Below are positions 8,882-17,639 of a DNA stretch of 44,489 nucleotides, piece by piece. Both the position numbers and the translations under genes were made by a program. This stretch comes from Methanomassiliicoccales archaeon (GTDB lineage Archaea; Thermoplasmatota; Thermoplasmata; Methanomassiliicoccales; UBA472), in contig JAJRAK010000062.1 in NCBI GenBank assembly GCA_028682895.1, positions 1 to 44,489 of the forward strand, written 5' to 3'. The notes below the pieces were generated by a model. That model was not told where the DNA came from. It made no database searches and saw only the letters and a program-made list of their open reading frames with translations. The stretch's first letter is position 1. Each line of letters begins with the position of its first letter.

Positions 8882-9310
8882 TTGTATTATCAGATTTTCA
8901 ACAGATCGACCTCGAATCCCGAGTTAAAAAATGGATCACATGTTGAGGTCGATATAGCAGGTGGGGGGCATGCCATCCTTTTTAAGGAAAAAAGGGACAG
9001 ATGGTGCAATTTTTACAGACCGTACGTGATATACCATATGGGTCTGATATCTCCATCATCAAATTGTTTTTATGTCAATTCTCGCCGATATTTCGGTATA
9101 TTATTTTCATTATTTATTTTAATCTTATGTTCATCTGAAGTATTACTGGCCTTGCTCTGGGATTACGTCTATAGTTTGAGCCTGCTCATTGGTTTGCTGC
9201 CCTGGGTCGCATACCTTTGCTATGATGTGTGGTATCTGGGAAGGAAAAGGGCTTTGCATTATGTCGAATCTGGTCGCATATACAAACCGAGACGAGGCAT
9301 CTTCTCATAG
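8882..9310 (+). CDS. Hypothetical small membrane protein
   Basis: I do not recognise this 142-aa product. It has a polar N-terminal half and two closely spaced hydrophobic segments at about residues 70-92 and 93-113, followed by a basic C-terminal tail. The reading frame opens with TTG 8882; the next in-frame ATG is 9038, which would leave mainly the membrane part, so the start is uncertain. A TATA-like TATTTATATG lies at about 8861-8870. The DNA is clearly more AT-rich than the neighbouring genes, which suggests later acquisition or weak constraint. The strand is opposite to its neighbours on both sides. Confidence 0.4.
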   Translation: MYYQIFNRSTSNPELKNGSHVEVDIAGGGHAILFKEKRDRWCNFYRPYVIYHMGLISPSSNCFYVNSRRYFGILFSLFILILCSSEVLLALLWDYVYSLSLLIGLLPWVAYLCYDVWYLGRKRALHYVESGRIYKPRRGIFS

Positions 9311-9539
9311 GATCCTCCCCCCTGGAGAGATGGGAGGAGTGGAGAAACGCGATCGGACCTCAAGTATGGATAAATCGTCCTTATCATTCGTTCCCATGAT
9401 ATAAGTCTCCGGGAGGTCGTTTGAGGTTCAATCTCCACATTGGAGCATCATGAAAGTATCCCCTCTAACGCGGCCGCAAGGCCCCCCTTCCCATCTTCCA
9501 AACCTCATCCTTGAGATGGTTCTCGTAATTCTATTCCTA

Positions 9540-10046
9540 CTAACTGGAGGCCGAGCAGGACGGCGTCACGTTCCCATCGAAATTGAAGGATATAAGAAGC
9601 CGGTAGAGAGTCTCGTCCCCCGGCTCGATGTCCAATCCGCCCACGGGACCTAAGAGCGCCTTTAGGGAATTGCCCTGGTCCGCGAAGGACAGTTGCCTCC
9701 AGGTGGAGCTGACGGTGTCATAGTAATATGCATCCACATCGTCCGCGGAGATGTTGCTGCGGTCGAGGGAGAAGTATACGCGAACGTTCTCGTCCTCGTC
9801 CAAGGCGATCAGCCTGACGCCGATGTCATAGAACACACCTTGCACGACCTGATGGACCAGTGGGTCATGCTCGACCGTGCCGCCTAGACCGTTGGTCTGG
9901 ATGGCCTCCAGAGCGACGCTGAACGTCGGTTGTTCGGGCACTACGCGGTCGTGCACTATGCCCGCAGCGATGAAGGCAGTACCGATCATCACGACCAGTA
10001 TGATCACGTTGATGATGACCGTCCCTAGTGTCCCTGTTAGCTTCAT
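9540..10046 (-). CDS. Signal-anchored secreted protein, pilin-like N-terminus
   Basis: The 168-aa protein starts MKLTGTLG and then has one long hydrophobic helix (about residues 9-30), followed by an extracytoplasmic domain of mixed beta character. The layout resembles archaeal type IV pilin-like or flagellin-like proteins of Euryarchaeota. However, a class III signal-peptide cleavage site (K/R-G before the helix) is not evident, so a simple signal anchor is equally possible. The C-terminus ends in a short Ser/Cys-containing tail. No pilus assembly genes are in the window. The function is not assigned. Confidence 0.62.
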   Translation of the reverse strand: MKLTGTLGTVIINVIILVVMIGTAFIAAGIVHDRVVPEQPTFSVALEAIQTNGLGGTVEHDPLVHQVVQGVFYDIGVRLIALDEDENVRVYFSLDRSNISADDVDAYYYDTVSSTWRQLSFADQGNSLKALLGPVGGLDIEPGDETLYRLLISFNFDGNVTPSCSASS

Positions 10047-10247
10047 GATGCATCTCGATCCCTTTCAGGACCTCGGATCGCGAGGAATAGAGGGAACATC
10101 AAAATATTATTTCCGCTGATTTATAATCTTGCCTAGGGAGCGCTCATCCTATTCAGGTAGAGGGGATGATACCGGGGGAACGAACCGCATTGCGAGCGTT
10201 CGTCGCAAATAACGATTGGATGCTGGTCCTTGTCCATGGTCTTGACA

Positions 10248-10709
10248 TCAAACCGAGCGCAGGATCAGCCTCAAGACCTCTTCCGCGGTCTTTGACCTGA
10301 CGCTCTCCCGGTCACCGGGAAAATGGTGCTCAGATACCTTTACACCGCTCCCCGTGGCCAGGGCGATATAGACCATCCCAACAGGCTTGGTGGGCGTCGC
10401 TCCGGCAGGTCCAGCGATACCGGTCGTGGAGACGCCGATGTCCGCCTCCAACGCGCTTCGAGCGCCTCGCGCCATCTCCGAAGCGCATTCCGCGCTGACC
10501 GCCCCGAATCGTTCGAGCGTGGCCGGGGATACGCCAAGGAGCTTGACCTTGGAACCATTGCTATATGCTACAACGCCGCCCTTGAGCACCCCGGAGCATC
10601 CTGGCACATCGGTCAGCATATCGCAGACCCGTCCGCCTGTGCAAGATTCGGCCAATGCTATGCTCAACCTTTTTTCGCGCAGCAGCTGAACGACCTCAGT
10701 CCCCAACAT
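10248..10709 (-). CDS. pncC: Nicotinamide-nucleotide amidohydrolase (CinA C-terminal family)
   Basis: This 153-aa protein is a stand-alone CinA C-terminal domain. Key motifs are ALAESCTGG (with the nucleophilic Ser), GGVVAYSNGSKVKLLGV, and TGIAGPAGATPTKPVGMVYIAL, all typical of PncC. The enzyme deamidates NMN to nicotinate mononucleotide and ammonia, recycling NAD breakdown products. It begins inside the 3' end of nadM (14-nt overlap) on the same strand, so the two NMN-using enzymes are translationally coupled. The N-terminal molybdopterin-binding-like domain of full-length CinA is absent. Confidence 0.9.
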   Translation of the reverse strand: MLGTEVVQLLREKRLSIALAESCTGGRVCDMLTDVPGCSGVLKGGVVAYSNGSKVKLLGVSPATLERFGAVSAECASEMARGARSALEADIGVSTTGIAGPAGATPTKPVGMVYIALATGSGVKVSEHHFPGDRESVRSKTAEEVLRLILRSV

Positions 10710-11238
10710 CCCCTTCCCCCTGGGCGGTGAGGTCCTGCAGGCGCCTCACACCGTCGATGGAATCGATGACCTCAGCCACGGCCGATGGCACGAACTTGCG
10801 CCACTCGTCACCGGACGCCATACGCTTGCGTATCTCCGTTCCGGAATATTGCGAGCGGTTGAACATAGGGGAGGCGGATACGTCGTACCCGGCCTCGGAG
10901 AAGAGCCTGCGAGTCAGCGGGTTATTGGTATAGACGCGCTGGAACGGGGGCACCATCGAACGCACATGCGATACCCATACGCCATACTGGTTGATGTCCA
11001 CGATGGGCACCAGGAAGAAGTCCTTGATGCCGTCGGCGCGCAGCGCCCTGGATATCATCAGATGCCGTTCTCCGGCGGTGAAAGGGTTCTCGAACGTATG
11101 GGATATCTGGGCGCTGCCGATGCCGATTATCAGCTCATCGCATTCCTTGGCGATCTTGCGCACGACCTCCAGATGCCCGAGGTGGAACGGCTGGAACCGC
11201 CCGATCAGAAGGCAGTCCACGCTGTCAGGTTCTTTCAT
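10696..11238 (-). CDS. nadM: Archaeal nicotinamide-nucleotide adenylyltransferase
   Basis: The 180-aa enzyme joins NMN (or nicotinate mononucleotide) and ATP to form the dinucleotide NAD or its deamido form. The nucleotidyltransferase signature GRFQPFHLGHLE (13-24) and the archaeal NadM motif GSAQISHTFENPFTAGER are both present, as is the late motif YSGTEIRKRM that carries the ISTxxR-like ATP contacts. The length agrees with archaeal NadM (about 170-180 aa). It overlaps pncC by 14 nt, so one transcript supplies both a synthetic and a salvage step at NMN. Confidence 0.95.
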   Translation of the reverse strand: MKEPDSVDCLLIGRFQPFHLGHLEVVRKIAKECDELIIGIGSAQISHTFENPFTAGERHLMISRALRADGIKDFFLVPIVDINQYGVWVSHVRSMVPPFQRVYTNNPLTRRLFSEAGYDVSASPMFNRSQYSGTEIRKRMASGDEWRKFVPSAVAEVIDSIDGVRRLQDLTAQGEGDVGD

Positions 11239-11311
11239 CTTGCTCGGCCATCCTATTGTACCGATAAAATGATTGCCATAAAATAAAGAAAAGAGTAGGT
11301 TTGAAAGGGTT

Positions 11312-13285
11312 TCACTGCGTGACAGGCTTCGGTCCGATAGGCTTCAGAACGCTGCCCATCTCCTTCAAAGCGGCAAGCTTCGTCAATAGCCCATCCTTCT
11401 TGCTGCCGTTTATCAAGGCGTGCGTCAGGACCTCGCGCATGTTGCTGACCGGTATGATCTCGATCTTACCGATGTAGCGCTCCTCCAGTACGATATCGAA
11501 CTGGTTGGCCTTGGGTATCAGCACCTTCAGTATCCCGGACTCGGCCGCGGCCTCGATCTTGGCAGTGACGCCGCCTACGGGCAGCACCTGCCCCCTGACG
11601 CTCAGAGAGCCGGTCATGGCCACGGTCTGATCGATAGGTGCGTCCTCGAGGGCGGATATGACGGCCGTCGCTATGGATATAGAGGCGGAGTCGCCCTCCA
11701 CGCCATCGTACGTCCCGATGAACTGCACGTGCACGTCGTGGTTGCTGATGTCCTCGCCAGTGTACTTCTTGATGAGGGCGGAGACGTTCTGCACCGCTTC
11801 CTTGGCGATCTCTCCCAGCTTGCCGGTGGCGATTATCTGGCCGCCGTTCTTGGTCTGGGCCGGGGTGACCTCAGCGACTATCGGAAGGACTATCCCGGAA
11901 AGCTCGGACATGCTGGAGCCGGAGTTCATCGCGGCCAGTCCGTTCACGATACCGACGGCGCCGCCCTCGGTGGAGAAGGACTTGTACTGCTTGCTGGACT
12001 GTATGTAGCGGTCCACGATCTGCTGTTCCAGCGACCGGGCCACCTTCTTGGCCTTTAGGACATGCTCCTGGGTAACGACCGGTGCCCCAAGCTCCCTTGC
12101 CACATCGCCGGATACACGTATCAGTCCGCCCAGCTCCCTGAGCCGTAGGGTCAGCTGTCCACGCCTTCCAGCGCGCCTCTGCGCCTCCTTTATTATCTCG
12201 GCGACCGCCTTCTTATCGAAGTGGGGGATCTTCTTGTCCTTGGCCACTTCCTGAGCGACGAAGCGCACCAGCTTAGTGCGGTTCTCAGGCGTGTCGTCCA
12301 TGGTGGAGCGCATGTACACCTCATATCCGTAGCCGCGGACGCGGGAACGGAGAGCGGGGTGCATGCCCTGCATAGCATCCATGTTGCCTGCGCATACCAG
12401 TATGAAGTCGCACGGCACCGGCTCCGACTTGACCATGGCGCCACTGCTCCTCTCGCTCTGGCCGGTGATGCTGAACTTGCCCTCCTGCAATGCGGTCAGG
12501 AGCGACTGCTGGGACTCCATCCTCAGCATGTTTATCTCGTCTACGAACAGCACTCCCTTGGACGCCTTGTGTATGGCTCCGACCTCCAGGCGCTCGTGGG
12601 CCGGGGTCTCCAGGCCTCCGCTCTGGAACGGGTCGTGCTTGACGTCTCCCAGCAGCGCACCTGCGTGTGCCCCGGTGGCGTCGATGAATGGTATTGTCGT
12701 TCCTTCGGTGTGAGTGATCAGCAGCTTGGGGATCAGATAGTTCTCGCCACGCTGGCCGACATACCTGGTAGCGAAGAATATCATCGCTGCGGCCATGATG
12801 CCGAACAGTAGGATCATGGGATCGTCCATGCCGCTCTGTATGAACAGAACTATGCTCAGGATGACGACCATCATGACGATGGCCGTTACCAGAGAGGTCT
12901 TCTGGGACTTGCGTGCCATCGCCTCTTTCTTTTGGGCGGCGACGATCTCCTTGCCCTTTCCCGACGGAACGGTGCGTATCCTCGGCTCGTTGGGATCGTC
13001 TGCGTTGTGATAGGCGATGACGTCCTGCAGGTCCTCCTTGGGGAGGTACTCCGTCATCGACTTGGCCAGCATGGACTTGCCAGTACCTGGTTCGCCGATG
13101 AGCATGACGTGCCGCTTCTGCTCGGCTGCCTTCCGTACGACATCTACCGCTGATTCCTGACCGATTACCTGATCTGAAAGCTTCTCAGGTATCTTGATGT
13201 CAGCGGTGGTGGTGAATTCCTGGGTCTCTATCCAGGTTTCCACGTCGGGTTGCTTCGCAACCTCTTCGTTTTTTTCTTCTACCAT
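11312..13285 (-). CDS. lonB: Membrane-bound ATP-dependent protease LonB
   Basis: Archaeal LonB degrades unfolded and regulatory proteins at the inner face of the membrane. The 657-aa protein has Walker A GEPGTGKS (64-71), an insertion with two transmembrane helices (about 130-150 and 156-173) typical of the archaeal form, Walker B VLFVDEIN (245-252), and a C-terminal S16 protease domain. The catalytic dyad is visible as S533 (EGDSAS) and K576 ([10 protein letters not shown]). The first 35 residues are acidic and polar. Upstream, the 290-nt gap is shared with the divergent AbiE-like operon, so the two units have separate promoters. AT-rich sequence near 13325-13345 is the likely lonB promoter. 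Confidence 0.97.
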   Translation of the reverse strand: MVEEKNEEVAKQPDVETWIETQEFTTTADIKIPEKLSDQVIGQESAVDVVRKAAEQKRHVMLIGEPGTGKSMLAKSMTEYLPKEDLQDVIAYHNADDPNEPRIRTVPSGKGKEIVAAQKKEAMARKSQKTSLVTAIVMMVVILSIVLFIQSGMDDPMILLFGIMAAAMIFFATRYVGQRGENYLIPKLLITHTEGTTIPFIDATGAHAGALLGDVKHDPFQSGGLETPAHERLEVGAIHKASKGVLFVDEINMLRMESQQSLLTALQEGKFSITGQSERSSGAMVKSEPVPCDFILVCAGNMDAMQGMHPALRSRVRGYGYEVYMRSTMDDTPENRTKLVRFVAQEVAKDKKIPHFDKKAVAEIIKEAQRRAGRRGQLTLRLRELGGLIRVSGDVARELGAPVVTQEHVLKAKKVARSLEQQIVDRYIQSSKQYKSFSTEGGAVGIVNGLAAMNSGSSMSELSGIVLPIVAEVTPAQTKNGGQIIATGKLGEIAKEAVQNVSALIKKYTGEDISNHDVHVQFIGTYDGVEGDSASISIATAVISALEDAPIDQTVAMTGSLSVRGQVLPVGGVTAKIEAAAESGILKVLIPKANQFDIVLEERYIGKIEIIPVSNMREVLTHALINGSKKDGLLTKLAALKEMGSVLKPIGPKPVTQ

Positions 13286-13489
13286 GTTTCACCAGACTCT
13301 CAAATTCAACCCATGCAAGCGCTGCTAAATAAAGATATTCCTTTTAATCAGCGTCCTTAACATTTAGCCAGTCGTTCTTGCCTATTAATAGAGAACTAGT
13401 GGAGCTTCTAGGTATTAAAACATACCATATCAGGAGGGACCGACCGTATAAATGACGTCGAGGAGGGGACCCGGCCCCTAGATTGTTGG

Positions 13490-13506
13490 TATTATCACTG
13501 ATAATA
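13490..13506. promoter_or_regulatory. Perfect palindrome, distal operator of the AbiE-like operon
   Basis: TATTATCA and TGATAATA flank a single central C, giving 8-bp perfect arms. The TATCA/TGATA core recurs in two further inverted repeats nearer the start codon. AbiEi antitoxins of characterised systems repress their own operon by binding inverted repeats, so an operator role is likely but inferred. Confidence 0.6.
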
Positions 13507-13533
13507 ATTTTTAGCCATCGACATTTTTCTTTA

Positions 13534-13577
13534 TATTATCAGTGATATGTATTTATATCTATCACCTTATAGTGATA
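13534..13577. promoter_or_regulatory. TATA box bracketed by two operator-like inverted repeats
   Basis: The repeat TATCA-G-TGATA (13537-13547) lies just upstream of a TATA-like ATTTATAT (13551-13558). TATCAC-N6-GTGATA (13560-13577) fills the space between the TATA box and ATG 13578. The TATA centre is 23 nt from that ATG, which fits a leaderless start. A protein bound to either repeat would occlude TBP/TFB or the start site, a typical negative autoregulation layout. Confidence 0.6.
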
Positions 13578-14564
13578 ATGTTAGGTATGATAGACCCGTC
13601 CGTAATAGAAGAGATCAGAACCACCCTAGGTATGGATAAGCATTGCCAGATAGTTCAGAATGATACACCTCATGACAATAGACCTGATATCGTTCTGAAG
13701 GGATCGGGAACTACTGTTTTTGTTGACATCAAGACCAGAGCGTCGGTCGACGCGATATCCAGGTTGGCCTTGATCTCAAGATTGGCCAGGGATGCAGAGG
13801 GCGAAGTGAAGATCGCACTGGCTGTTAAGAGCATCAGTGATGACCTATTAGGCTTGGCAGAGTCGGCAGGGATCCGTGTGATCATGCTATCGAGGGGCGC
13901 TTGCATCGACCTGATCGAAAAAAAGGTCTCGCGCGATCGGTTGAAGATAACTACCGATAAGTCATGGCGGATAATATCGAGATTGCTCCAGGAACGGCCG
14001 ACCTCGGTCCGCAGCGTTGCTATGGCAGAAGAAGTGTCCTATGGCTGGGCACATGCGGTCATCCAATATCTCATAGAAAAGGGCATTGCGGAAAGGAATG
14101 GCAATCGGGTCGATTTGGTGAACATGGACCAATTGATCAACGGAATTTCTTGGGAAAGGCCGTTTAAAAAATTGATCGTAAAGGATATACGAACGGACAT
14201 CGACGATGTGTTCAATGGTGCAAGGGAGATAGGGAGGACCTTCGCCGGTCCGTTAGACGAACATGCGTTCACTGGCCATATGGCTGGATCTCTCTACACT
14301 GGACAGGCGATCAGGTTCGATCGATTGCAGATCTATCTGCCTGAGAACGCCATAAGGTCCTTCGAAGATATCTATGCGACGAAGGATGGTTCGGGGGTGA
14401 CGATCCAGGTATTGATCCCAGATAGGGAGGTCTGGATGAAGGCCAGGACCGTTGACGGGATCAAGATAGTCTCTCCCGCACAGACGCTGTTGGACCTTGC
14501 CAGTATGGGATACGGGGCGACCGAACTGACCAGGGCGATGGTGAAAAGCTTTGCCGATCTATGA
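13578..14564 (+). CDS. AbiEi-like type IV antitoxin/regulator with PD-(D/E)XK-like N-terminal domain
   Basis: The 328-aa protein (from ATG 13578; the frame opens at GTG 13542, inside an operator) has three visible parts. Residues about 10-110 look like a restriction-endonuclease fold, with P36-D37 and D50-I-K52 spaced as in PD-(D/E)XK enzymes, followed by a helix and a strand ending GIRVIML. Residues about 128-185 form a winged helix-turn-helix. Residues about 195-325 resemble the C-terminal region of AbiEi-family antitoxins, ending in VSPAQTLLDLA and GYGATELTRAMV. It overlaps the nucleotidyltransferase gene by 14 nt. In AbiE systems the antitoxin represses the operon and neutralises the toxin; whether the nuclease-like domain is active is unknown. 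Confidence 0.72.
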   Translation: MLGMIDPSVIEEIRTTLGMDKHCQIVQNDTPHDNRPDIVLKGSGTTVFVDIKTRASVDAISRLALISRLARDAEGEVKIALAVKSISDDLLGLAESAGIRVIMLSRGACIDLIEKKVSRDRLKITTDKSWRIISRLLQERPTSVRSVAMAEEVSYGWAHAVIQYLIEKGIAERNGNRVDLVNMDQLINGISWERPFKKLIVKDIRTDIDDVFNGAREIGRTFAGPLDEHAFTGHMAGSLYTGQAIRFDRLQIYLPENAIRSFEDIYATKDGSGVTIQVLIPDREVWMKARTVDGIKIVSPAQTLLDLASMGYGATELTRAMVKSFADL

Positions 14565-15306
14565 GGCGGCCTCGGTCATCGATGCATCGATGGAGGAGCT
14601 TAGGTACTTGGCAAGAATGACGGCTAAATACGAAGATCTGACCAAACCTCGAACGGTCCTCATCGGTGGATGGTCCGTCCATTCCTACAATCCATGGTAT
14701 GGTTCGATAGATATCGATCTGATAACAGACTCGAATGGGAAGAAGCGCATAGTGGACCGCCTAGTTCATGAGAGGGGATTTAATCATTTTCGGGGACCTG
14801 ATGATCGTAGAGGCATATCTAAGACCGTCGTCCAAAATCGTAAAATAATCATCGATTTCGGTGTAAGGGATAGACCTGACCCTTTCGAGGGGAGAAGCGA
14901 ATCGATGGACTATCGTATCCTGGATGGTAGGACCGTCCTAAGGGACATCGACAACGGAACGCCGTTCCCGGTCCCGGACAGGACGCTTCTCCTGGTCCTC
15001 AAGCTCAAGGCGGCCTGGGATAGGAGATACAGGTTGGAACACGGTTCATCGCATGACCTGGAATGGGAAAAAGGGAAGCTGCTCAAGGACGGTGGTGACA
15101 TATTGGCACTACTTGACCCGAAACATGGTGGTCATGATGTTCGCTTGGACCTCCTGGGTTCATCATTGGACCGATGGCCATTTTTACTGACACCGTTAGA
15201 GAACGTGCTTAATGATACGGAGACCATCGCGATCTATGGAAGGATGAGCGTCGAAATGGTCGCTGACATCAGGGAGAGCCTGATCTCATCGATAGAGCGG
15301 AATTGA
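14551..15306 (+). CDS. AbiEii-like nucleotidyltransferase toxin
   Basis: This 251-aa protein has the DNA polymerase beta-type nucleotidyltransferase signature LIGGWSVHSYNPWYGSIDID, with G39-G40 and the metal-binding pair D54/D56. A third acidic residue, D102, is in IIIDFGV. A later helix with LKLKAAWDRR and a downstream KDGGDILAL resemble the K...R...D pattern of AbiEii/AbiGii toxins. Family toxins transfer nucleotides to cellular targets, in some cases tRNA 3' ends, causing growth arrest during phage infection. The start is taken as TTG 14551, overlapping the antitoxin by 14 nt; ATG 14590 is the alternative. Gene order antitoxin-toxin agrees with AbiE operons. Confidence 0.75.
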   Translation: MPIYEAASVIDASMEELRYLARMTAKYEDLTKPRTVLIGGWSVHSYNPWYGSIDIDLITDSNGKKRIVDRLVHERGFNHFRGPDDRRGISKTVVQNRKIIIDFGVRDRPDPFEGRSESMDYRILDGRTVLRDIDNGTPFPVPDRTLLLVLKLKAAWDRRYRLEHGSSHDLEWEKGKLLKDGGDILALLDPKHGGHDVRLDLLGSSLDRWPFLLTPLENVLNDTETIAIYGRMSVEMVADIRESLISSIERN

Positions 15307-15392
15307 AGAGCACCTTCACTTGTGGAACGCCCCTCTGGAACGTCTAGCATTGGAAATTGTATTAACCTCGGGGGGCATGACCTATCCTGAAA

Positions 15393-17639
15393 ATGACCGA
15401 CTGGAAGAGCGAGCTGCCGCACGGGGTCGTCGAGATACTGGAGGAGGATGGCATAACCGCCCTCTACCCCCCGCAGGAGAAGGCCGTCCCCCATGCGCTG
15501 GCAGGAAAGAACCTCGTTCTGGCCGTACCGACGGCCTCGGGCAAATCACTGGTCGCCTATCTGGCCGCGGTGAAGAGGGTGTTGCACGAAGGCGGGAAGG
15601 TCCTTTATATCGTTCCGCTGAGGGCCTTGGCTTCAGAGAAGTTCGACGAGCTGAAGCGCTTCGAGCGGCTGGGGATCAGGGTCGGCATGTCCATAGGCGA
15701 TTATGACGAGGCGGACAAGGGCATCGACCAGCTGGACATTCTGGTCGCCACCTCGGAGAAGGCCGATGCCATCATGCGCCACCGCTCCGACTGGATCAGC
15801 GCCATATCATTGGTCGTCGCGGACGAGGTCCACCTCATGAACGACCCGGACCGCGGGCCGACCTTGGAGATCACGCTCACGAAGTTGCGCATGCTCAACC
15901 CGCAGGTGCAGGTCATCGCGCTCTCGGCCACGGTCGGCAACTCCAAGGAGATGGCCAAATGGCTGAACGCAGAGCATGTGGCCAGCGAGTGGCGCCCGGT
16001 CAAGCTGAAGGAGGGCGTCCTGCTGGAGAACACCATTAACTTCACGGACAACAGCAAGCGCCAGATCAAGCCCTTGGGGGATGTTGTCTGGTCCCTGGTG
16101 AAGGACACCATGGACGAGGGCGGGCAGGCGCTGGTCTTCGTGAACACACGCAAGTCCACCGAGACGCTGGCCGTGCGCTTTTCCAAATCGAACAAGAACA
16201 GGGGAGACCCCAAGGAGAACGAGGAGCTGGAAGAGGCCTTCCGGGACGAGCAGACGTCCATCGGTGCCACTCTGAAGGACTGTATGAAGCACGGCATGGC
16301 CTTCCATAATGCTGCATTGACAAACGAGCAGCGCCGGACGGTCGAGCGGTTCTTTAAGGCGGGCAAGATCAAATGCATCGTGGCCACGCCGACGCTGGCC
16401 GCCGGGATAAACCTGCCTGCGAGGCGAGTGATCGTCCGTGATGTGACCAGGTTCGAGGGCGGCGGGAACGTGCCCATCTCGGTCATGGAGGTGAAACAGA
16501 TGTGCGGCCGTGCCGGACGCCCCCGCTATGACCCGTACGGCGAGGCAGTGCTGCTTGCCAGCACCGTTGACCATAGCCACGCCCTGTTCGAGAACTACCT
16601 CCTAGGTGAGCCGGAGGACGTGGTGTCCAAGGTCGGCAACGAGCACATCCTGCGCGGGCACGTCCTGGCGCTCATTTCCTCGGAGACGGCCAGGACACGG
16701 AAGGACGTGATCGATTTCTTGCGCCGCACGTTCTTCTGTCATCAGCGCGGAGAGGAGGGGATAGAGGAGGCGGTGGAGAACATCGTGCAGTACCTTTTCA
16801 AGGAAGGGATGCTGCGCTGTCCTGGCACCGAACTCCTGGCCGAGGAGAAGGAGGCGGACATCCGTGCTACCTTCTTCGGAAAACGCGTCTCGGACCTTTA
16901 CATCGACCCAGTATCTGCCGTCAAACTGAGGGACGCGCTGCTCTCATATACCCCTGGAAAAAAGGACCTGGGCTTCCTGCACTCCGTTTGCGCCACCCCG
17001 GACATGATGAACCTGTTCCTGAAGCGGGACGATGCGGAGATACTGCCCGAGGTGCTCCTGGACCGCAAGGAGGAATTGCTCCTGCCGGTGCCGGAGGACG
17101 ATTCCCCCGACCTCGAATACTTCCTGCAGGAGCTCAAGACCTCGCTGGTGCTGGACGCCTGGATCGAGGAGAAGGACGAGGAGGAGCTGCTGCGTTCGTT
17201 CGGCATCGGACCGGGCGACCTGCACAACAAGGTGGACGTGGGGGATTGGCTGCTGTACTCGATGCGTGAGCTGAGCAACATCTACAACAAGGACTGCTAT
17301 CCCGCGCTGACCAAGCTCATGACCCGTATGCGATACGGCGTGAAGGACGAGCTCCTGGACCTGGTGGAGCTGAAGGGCGTCGGCCGTGTTCGTGCCCGTT
17401 CGCTCTTCAAGAAGGGGTACGGGTCGCGTGAGCTGCTCAAGGCGGCCGCAGTATACGATATCGCCAAGGTCGTGGGCATCGGCGACCTGCTGGCACAGCG
17501 AATAAAAGAGCAGGTGGACCCGGAGTTCCGGCCCGAGACGAAGAGACGGAGAGAGCCAACTGCGGAGAGAAATGAGGAAGAGACGAAAGCGCCCTCAGCC
17601 CCACGTGGCCAGACCAAGCTGTTCGATTTTTATGACTAG
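15393..17639 (+). CDS. hel308: ATP-dependent DNA helicase Hel308
   Basis: Hel308 is a superfamily 2, 3'-to-5' helicase that acts on stalled replication forks. The 748-aa protein has the Q-motif YPPQ (Q28), Walker A PTASGKS (46-52), DEVH (144-147), SAT (178-180), motif IV-VI region with ATPTLAAGINLPARR and QMCGRAGRPR (369-378), a ratchet domain and a helix-hairpin-helix segment (about 655-705). The C-terminal tail ends in Q740-TKLFDFY747, a good match to a PCNA-interacting (PIP) box, so recruitment to the replication clamp is likely. The stop overlaps the convergent ABC ATPase gene by 4 nt. Upstream is the AbiE-like pair, 86 nt away. Confidence 0.96.
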   Translation: MTDWKSELPHGVVEILEEDGITALYPPQEKAVPHALAGKNLVLAVPTASGKSLVAYLAAVKRVLHEGGKVLYIVPLRALASEKFDELKRFERLGIRVGMSIGDYDEADKGIDQLDILVATSEKADAIMRHRSDWISAISLVVADEVHLMNDPDRGPTLEITLTKLRMLNPQVQVIALSATVGNSKEMAKWLNAEHVASEWRPVKLKEGVLLENTINFTDNSKRQIKPLGDVVWSLVKDTMDEGGQALVFVNTRKSTETLAVRFSKSNKNRGDPKENEELEEAFRDEQTSIGATLKDCMKHGMAFHNAALTNEQRRTVERFFKAGKIKCIVATPTLAAGINLPARRVIVRDVTRFEGGGNVPISVMEVKQMCGRAGRPRYDPYGEAVLLASTVDHSHALFENYLLGEPEDVVSKVGNEHILRGHVLALISSETARTRKDVIDFLRRTFFCHQRGEEGIEEAVENIVQYLFKEGMLRCPGTELLAEEKEADIRATFFGKRVSDLYIDPVSAVKLRDALLSYTPGKKDLGFLHSVCATPDMMNLFLKRDDAEILPEVLLDRKEELLLPVPEDDSPDLEYFLQELKTSLVLDAWIEEKDEEELLRSFGIGPGDLHNKVDVGDWLLYSMRELSNIYNKDCYPALTKLMTRMRYGVKDELLDLVELKGVGRVRARSLFKKGYGSRELLKAAAVYDIAKVVGIGDLLAQRIKEQVDPEFRPETKRRREPTAERNEEETKAPSAPRGQTKLFDFYD

